In this document: positions 6,890 to 10,304 of the stretch, piece after piece | Layout of the letters: every line of letters starts with the position of its first letter | Numbering within the stretch: position 1 is the stretch's first letter | Source: JAAYRQ01 sp035647235 | GTDB lineage: Bacteria > Bacillota > Syntrophomonadia > Syntrophomonadales > Syntrophomonadaceae | DNA: 10,304 nucleotides | Direction of reading: 5' to 3' | NCBI GenBank assembly: GCA_964514235.1 | Contig: CAZEPV010000036.1 | Location: forward strand, 1 to 10,304 | Notes under the pieces: model-generated | What the model was told of the DNA's origin: nothing | The model's database searches: none | What the model saw: the letters and a program-made list of their open reading frames with translations, nothing else | Made by a program: the position numbers and the translations under genes

Positions 6890-8410
6890 TTAGTGTTTAA
6901 AATGTCTCATGCCGATAAATACCATAGCAATTCCTTTTTCATCACATTCAGCAATGCTTTCAGCATCCCTTACTGAGCCACCAGGTTGAATAATAGCTTT
7001 TATGCCATAGGGGGCAGCTATTTCTACTGTATCCTTAAAAGGGAAGAAAGCATCGGAAGCTAAAACGGCCCCTTGACACTTGTCTCCACCATGTTCCAAG
7101 GCAATCCTAGCCGAACCTACCCTATTCATCTGCCCAGCCCCGACCCCTACAGATTGACCATCTTTGGTAACTACAATGGCATTTGATTTTACATGTTTCA
7201 CTATTTTTAGGGCAAAAAGCAATTCATCTATCTCTTCTGCAGTAGGTTTTACCTTAGTAACCACCTGTAAATCTTCTGGTAAGACTTGCCCAGTATCACT
7301 TTCCTGGACTACAAAACCGCCTTCTACACTCTTAACTAGCCCCTGGGCTGACTGCTTTAATTCTAATTCAAGTACCCGTAAATTCTTCTTAACTTGCATA
7401 ACTTCTATGGCACCTTCATCATATCCAGGTGCAATAATTACTTCCATAAATGGTTCCGAGGCTTTCTGGGCTGTCACCTTATCAACTGGGCGGTTAAAAG
7501 CTATTATTCCCCCAAAAGCGGAAACTGGATCAGCGGCAAAAGCTTTTTCATAGGCTTCCTCTATGGTTTTCCCTTTAGCTACCCCACAAGGGTTAGTATG
7601 TTTTACTATTACACAGGCAGGCTGGTCAAATTCTTTAACCAAATCCCAGGCTGCTTGAGTATCTATTATATTATTGTAGGAAAGTTCTTTGCCATTGTGC
7701 TGTTTGGCGTCTGCTAAACTTAGACCAGGTTGGGCTAATTTATAAAAACTAGCTTTTTGATGGGGGTTTTCACCATATCTTAAATCATAGACTTTTTCCC
7801 CAGCCAATACCATGTTTTCAGGGAACTGGACCCCTTTTAGGTCGGCTAAATAGGAGCTAATCATGGCATCATAGGCAGCAGTGTGGCTGAAGGCCTCCAA
7901 AGCTAAAGCTAATCTAGTATCATCGCTAACCTTTTGGTTTTCATTTAGTTCCTGTAGGATGGCTTCGTATTTAGCAGGATTGACTACTACCAGCACATTT
8001 TCAAAATTCTTGGCTGCGGCCCTAATCATAGTAGGCCCACCGATATCGATATTTTCAATGGCATCAGCCAAGGCTACTTCTGCCTTGCTGATGGTTTCCC
8101 GAAAGGGGTATAAGTTTACTACCACCATATCTATCGGACTTATCTGGTTTTGCTCCAATTCAGCCAAATGTTCACTATTTCTTTTGGCTAAAATACCCCC
8201 GTGAATAAAGGGGTGTAGGGTTTTAACCCGACCATCAAGTATCTCTGGAAATCCTGTTACATCAGCGACTTGTTTCACCTTAACCCCATTTTCCTTTAAA
8301 ACCTTAAAAGTCCCCCCTGTGGAAATTATTTCATAGCCAAGCCCTTCTAGACCTCGGGCAAAATCTACTATTCCATCTTTATTTGATACGCTTATTAATA
8401 CTCTGGACAT
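6890..8410 (-). CDS. purH: PurH, AICAR formyltransferase / IMP cyclohydrolase
   Basis: Bifunctional enzyme for the last two purine steps: formyl transfer from 10-formyl-THF to AICAR, then ring closure to IMP. Its 506 residues are normal length. The N-terminal MGS-like cyclohydrolase domain (about 1-190) shows STGGT (30-34), GRVKTLHPFIHGGIL (60-74), VVNLYPF (97-103) and ENIDIGGPTMIRAAAKN (119-135). The C-terminal transferase shows LRYGENPHQ (210-218), the catalytic KHTNPCG (270-276), DPVSAFGGI (294-302), GAGQMNRV (425-432) and SDAFFPF (452-458). Its AICAR substrate is also a by-product of the HisH/HisF step, which links it to the his genes downstream. The start lies 3 bases after the purN stop, with AGGAGG inside the end of purN. 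Confidence 0.98.
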   Translation of the reverse strand: MSRVLISVSNKDGIVDFARGLEGLGYEIISTGGTFKVLKENGVKVKQVADVTGFPEILDGRVKTLHPFIHGGILAKRNSEHLAELEQNQISPIDMVVVNLYPFRETISKAEVALADAIENIDIGGPTMIRAAAKNFENVLVVVNPAKYEAILQELNENQKVSDDTRLALALEAFSHTAAYDAMISSYLADLKGVQFPENMVLAGEKVYDLRYGENPHQKASFYKLAQPGLSLADAKQHNGKELSYNNIIDTQAAWDLVKEFDQPACVIVKHTNPCGVAKGKTIEEAYEKAFAADPVSAFGGIIAFNRPVDKVTAQKASEPFMEVIIAPGYDEGAIEVMQVKKNLRVLELELKQSAQGLVKSVEGGFVVQESDTGQVLPEDLQVVTKVKPTAEEIDELLFALKIVKHVKSNAIVVTKDGQSVGVGAGQMNRVGSARIALEHGGDKCQGAVLASDAFFPFKDTVEIAAPYGIKAIIQPGGSVRDAESIAECDEKGIAMVFIGMRHFKH

Positions 8411-8413
8411 GGT

Positions 8414-9052
8414 TTAGTCCTCCTTTTCTAATATGATTACACGACGCCCTTTTAGGTAAACTTGTCCCTGGGCAAATAATTGTATAGCCCGCCAATAAAT
8501 CTGATGTTCTTCTTGTAAAATGCGTTTAGTTAAACTTTCTTCTGTATCATCTAGATATATCGGAAGAACAACTTGCTTAATAATAGGGCCAGAGTCCATA
8601 CCCTCATCAACTATATGTACTGTACATCCTGTATATTTTACCCCATACTCCAAGGCTTGCCTTTGGGCATGTAAACCTGGAAAAGCAGGTAATAAGGCAG
8701 GATGAATGTTAATTACTCTATTTTCAAATGAACTTAAAAGCCGAGAACCCACGAGGCGCATATAACCAGCTAATACTAGCAAATCTATGTCTAGATTTTT
8801 AAGGGTTTTGACCAATTCTTCTTCGTAGGCATCCCTATTAGGATAATCCTTGGGGTTAATATATTTAGCAATTATATTAAAATCCTTAGCCTTTTCCAGA
8901 GCTTGGGCATCAGGTTTATCACTAATCAGAATCTTAATTTCAGCATCTAAATCCCCTCGCCTAATAGCTTCATTAATAGAAGCGAAATTACTGCCCCGCC
9001 CCGAAGCCATTATAGCTAGATTTAATTTTTTAGCCGCTACTATTTGTTTCAT
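8414..9052 (-). CDS. purN: PurN, phosphoribosylglycinamide formyltransferase
   Basis: GAR transformylase using 10-formyl-THF, the third step of purine synthesis. It has 212 residues, slightly longer than the roughly 200 usual, with a few extra at the N-terminus. Signatures are MASGRGSNFASI (15-26), the phosphate-binding loop; LAGYMRL (94-100); the catalytic INIHPALLPAFPG (114-126, Asn115 and His117); and VDEGMDSGPII (148-158, Asp149). The ATG at 9052 overlaps the purM stop as ATGA, giving translational coupling; the nearby AGGTTAA is a rather weak ribosome site. The folate-dependent PurN is used here; whether a formate-dependent PurT also exists cannot be seen. Confidence 0.97.
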   Translation of the reverse strand: MKQIVAAKKLNLAIMASGRGSNFASINEAIRRGDLDAEIKILISDKPDAQALEKAKDFNIIAKYINPKDYPNRDAYEEELVKTLKNLDIDLLVLAGYMRLVGSRLLSSFENRVINIHPALLPAFPGLHAQRQALEYGVKYTGCTVHIVDEGMDSGPIIKQVVLPIYLDDTEESLTKRILQEEHQIYWRAIQLFAQGQVYLKGRRVIILEKED

Positions 9053-10083
9053 ATTAAATTAACCTGCCCCCCATTTTCCTTAACTTCACCTAAGATAAGC
9101 GGACTTTCTCCCTTATTATGCAGATACTTTATCACTTTACTATGATGATGTAAAGAGCTAACTAAAATAAATCCAATTCCCATGTTAAAAGTTCTAAACA
9201 TTTCTCTTCTTTCTACATTGCCTAATTTTGCTATCATATCGAAAATCGGCAGTACTTCGATTTTGGCCTTTTCAATATTGGCCCCTAAACCAGCAGGTAA
9301 AGTTCTAGTTAAGTTTTCTATTATTCCCCCACCAGTAATATGTGCCATACCTTTAATTTCCGCTTCCTCAGTTAAGGGTAAAAGGTCTTTAACGTAAATC
9401 TTCGTAGGGGTAAGCAATTCTTCCCCTAGAGTCTGGGCAAAATCGTCTATGTACTTATCTAATTGCATTTTATTATCTTCTAGTAAAACCTTGCGGGCTA
9501 GGGAATAGCCGTTGGAATGTAGACCAGATGAAGGAAGTCCAATTATTATATCACCTGCTTCGATATTGTCGCCATTTATAAGTCGTGATTTATCTACTAC
9601 CCCGACACTAAATCCAGCTAAATCATATTCACCAGGGGCATAAAAACCTGGCATTTCGGCAGTTTCGCCCCCAATTAATGCACAGCCAGCTTCCAGACAG
9701 CCTAGGCTTACACCTTTAACTATATTCTCTACTAGCCCAGGTTCTAATTGGCCAATTCCTATGTAATCTAGAAAAAATAGGGGTTCAGCCCCGTGTACTA
9801 AAATATCATTGACACACATAGCGACTAAGTCTATCCCTATGGTATCATGGACACCAAGTTTTTGGGCAATTTTCAATTTTGTCCCTACTCCATCAGTCCC
9901 CGAAACTAAAATAGGTTCTTGGTACTTTTTTGTATCTAAGGCAAAAAACCCCCCGAATGAACCTATATCTTCCAGAACTTCAGGACGTTTTGTTTTTTTA
10001 ACCCATTTTTTTATCATGTCCACTGATAAGTTAGCTGCATCAATATCGACCCCAGCCTTTTTATAACTCATTTTATTATCCAT
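9049..10083 (-). CDS. purM: PurM, phosphoribosylformylglycinamidine cyclo-ligase (AIR synthetase)
   Basis: ATP-dependent ring closure of FGAM to AIR, the fifth purine step. It has 344 residues, typical of the family. Signatures are SYKKAGVDID (6-15), SGTDGVGTKL (61-70, nucleotide site), GIDLVAMCVNDI (83-94), GGETAEMPGFY (138-148), GLHSNGYSL (187-195), HITGGGI (248-254) and FNMGIGF (299-305). The ATG at 10083 has AGGAGG about 7 bases upstream; the in-frame ATG four codons later has none at good spacing. It is the first gene seen in the window. The usual upstream partner in Firmicutes is purF, which would lie beyond the right edge, across a spacer of at least 220 bp filled with repeats. Confidence 0.98.
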   Translation of the reverse strand: MDNKMSYKKAGVDIDAANLSVDMIKKWVKKTKRPEVLEDIGSFGGFFALDTKKYQEPILVSGTDGVGTKLKIAQKLGVHDTIGIDLVAMCVNDILVHGAEPLFFLDYIGIGQLEPGLVENIVKGVSLGCLEAGCALIGGETAEMPGFYAPGEYDLAGFSVGVVDKSRLINGDNIEAGDIIIGLPSSGLHSNGYSLARKVLLEDNKMQLDKYIDDFAQTLGEELLTPTKIYVKDLLPLTEEAEIKGMAHITGGGIIENLTRTLPAGLGANIEKAKIEVLPIFDMIAKLGNVERREMFRTFNMGIGFILVSSLHHHSKVIKYLHNKGESPLILGEVKENGGQVNLI

Positions 10084-10120
10084 AAAAATCCTCCTATGAG
10101 ATTTATACTTTCCTTTTGAA

Positions 10121-10225
10121 ACTGGCGACCACAGGTCGCCCCTACAACTTCTGGAACCGCTATGCGACCACAGGTCGCCCCTACAACTTCTGGAACCGCT
10201 ATGCGACCATAGGTTGCCCCTACCA
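10121..10225. repeat. Tandem array of hairpin repeat B (period 39 bp, about 2.6 copies)
   Basis: Units start at 10125, 10164 and 10203. Each begins with GCGACC-AYA-GGTYGC and continues CCCCTAC. The first two are followed by the same spacer, ACTTCTGGAACCGCTAT. The first copy has a perfect 7-bp stem (GGCGACC/GGTCGCC), the second 6 bp, and the third carries one C-to-T change that leaves a G-U pair on the plus strand but a mismatch on the purM-strand RNA. The third copy runs into CCAACA, as at 3334-3339. It is non-coding and lies upstream of purM. Confidence 0.88.
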
Positions 10226-10239
10226 ACAATATCAGCAAA

Positions 10240-10304
10240 GTGTCACTCTGAGCGCTTAGCGAAGAGTCTTGACCATTACTAGATGGAAGGATCCTTTGGC
10301 TTAC
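10240..10304. repeat. Inverted-repeat element C, second copy (cut by window edge)
   Basis: It begins GTGTCACTCTGAG, like the element at 3353, and matches it at 51 of the first 57 positions. The right terminal repeat, expected about 13 bases further on, lies outside the window. It is oriented as in the first copy and sits 22 bases after the last hairpin of the array to its left. Confidence 0.85.

Noticed and set aside
13..10066. Plus-strand open frames of 60-130 codons, for example 3612-3863, 6542-6877 and 7164-7553
   Set aside because: All lie antisense within well-identified minus-strand genes, lack recognisable domains and are rich in Ser/Leu/Ile stretches typical of shadow frames.
10121..10225. 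Possible CRISPR-like array upstream of purM
   Set aside because: The sequence between hairpins is the same in the first two units, so there are no unique spacers, and no cas genes are present. It is a simple tandem repeat with a 39-bp period.
10084..10304. Purine riboswitch or PurR box upstream of purM
   Set aside because: I could not find the conserved purine riboswitch core or a convincing CGAAC-type PurBox pair; the spacer is accounted for by repeats and the purM ribosome site. The true operon start is probably further upstream.

Overview
The window is a dense, single-direction (minus-strand) block of housekeeping biosynthesis genes from what is most likely a low-to-mid GC Firmicute of the class Clostridia. 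Four things point there: strong AGGAGG-type ribosome sites before most genes, a short HisG paired with HisZ, a YerC/YecD-type TrpR-like regulator, and some GTG/TTG starts. The exact genus cannot be read from the sequence.

In transcription order (high to low coordinates) the layout is as follows. (1) A 220-bp upstream spacer full of short repeats (10084-10304). (2) Late purine genes purM-purN-purH-purD, packed with a 4-bp overlap or gaps of 3 and 25 bp. (3) An HD-domain phosphohydrolase of unknown substrate. (4) A TrpR-like YerC/HisR-type repressor. (5) hisZ. (6) A repeat-filled spacer of about 200 bp (3243-3441). (7) hisG-hisD-hisB-hisA, with hisA running off the left edge about a dozen codons before its expected end.

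The purine part covers AIR synthase (PurM), GAR transformylase (PurN), the bifunctional last two steps to IMP (PurH) and GAR synthetase (PurD). The histidine part covers the first step (HisG with its regulatory partner HisZ), IGP dehydratase (HisB), the ProFAR isomerase (HisA) and the last two oxidations (HisD). The pathways meet chemically: HisH/HisF releases AICAR, the substrate of PurH, and HisG consumes ATP. The shared operon therefore makes metabolic sense. The TrpR-like regulator at the pur/his boundary is the obvious candidate to control the histidine half.

The genes themselves look intact and ordinary. I see no new defence, mobile or RNA system. The points worth a second look are the absence of hisC and hisH from their usual places, the uncharacterised HD protein inside the operon, and the repeats. 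A composite module (a short perfect hairpin followed by a 78-bp inverted-repeat element, in the same order, orientation and spacing) occurs in both non-coding gaps. A triplet of 10-bp repeats lies directly upstream of hisG.
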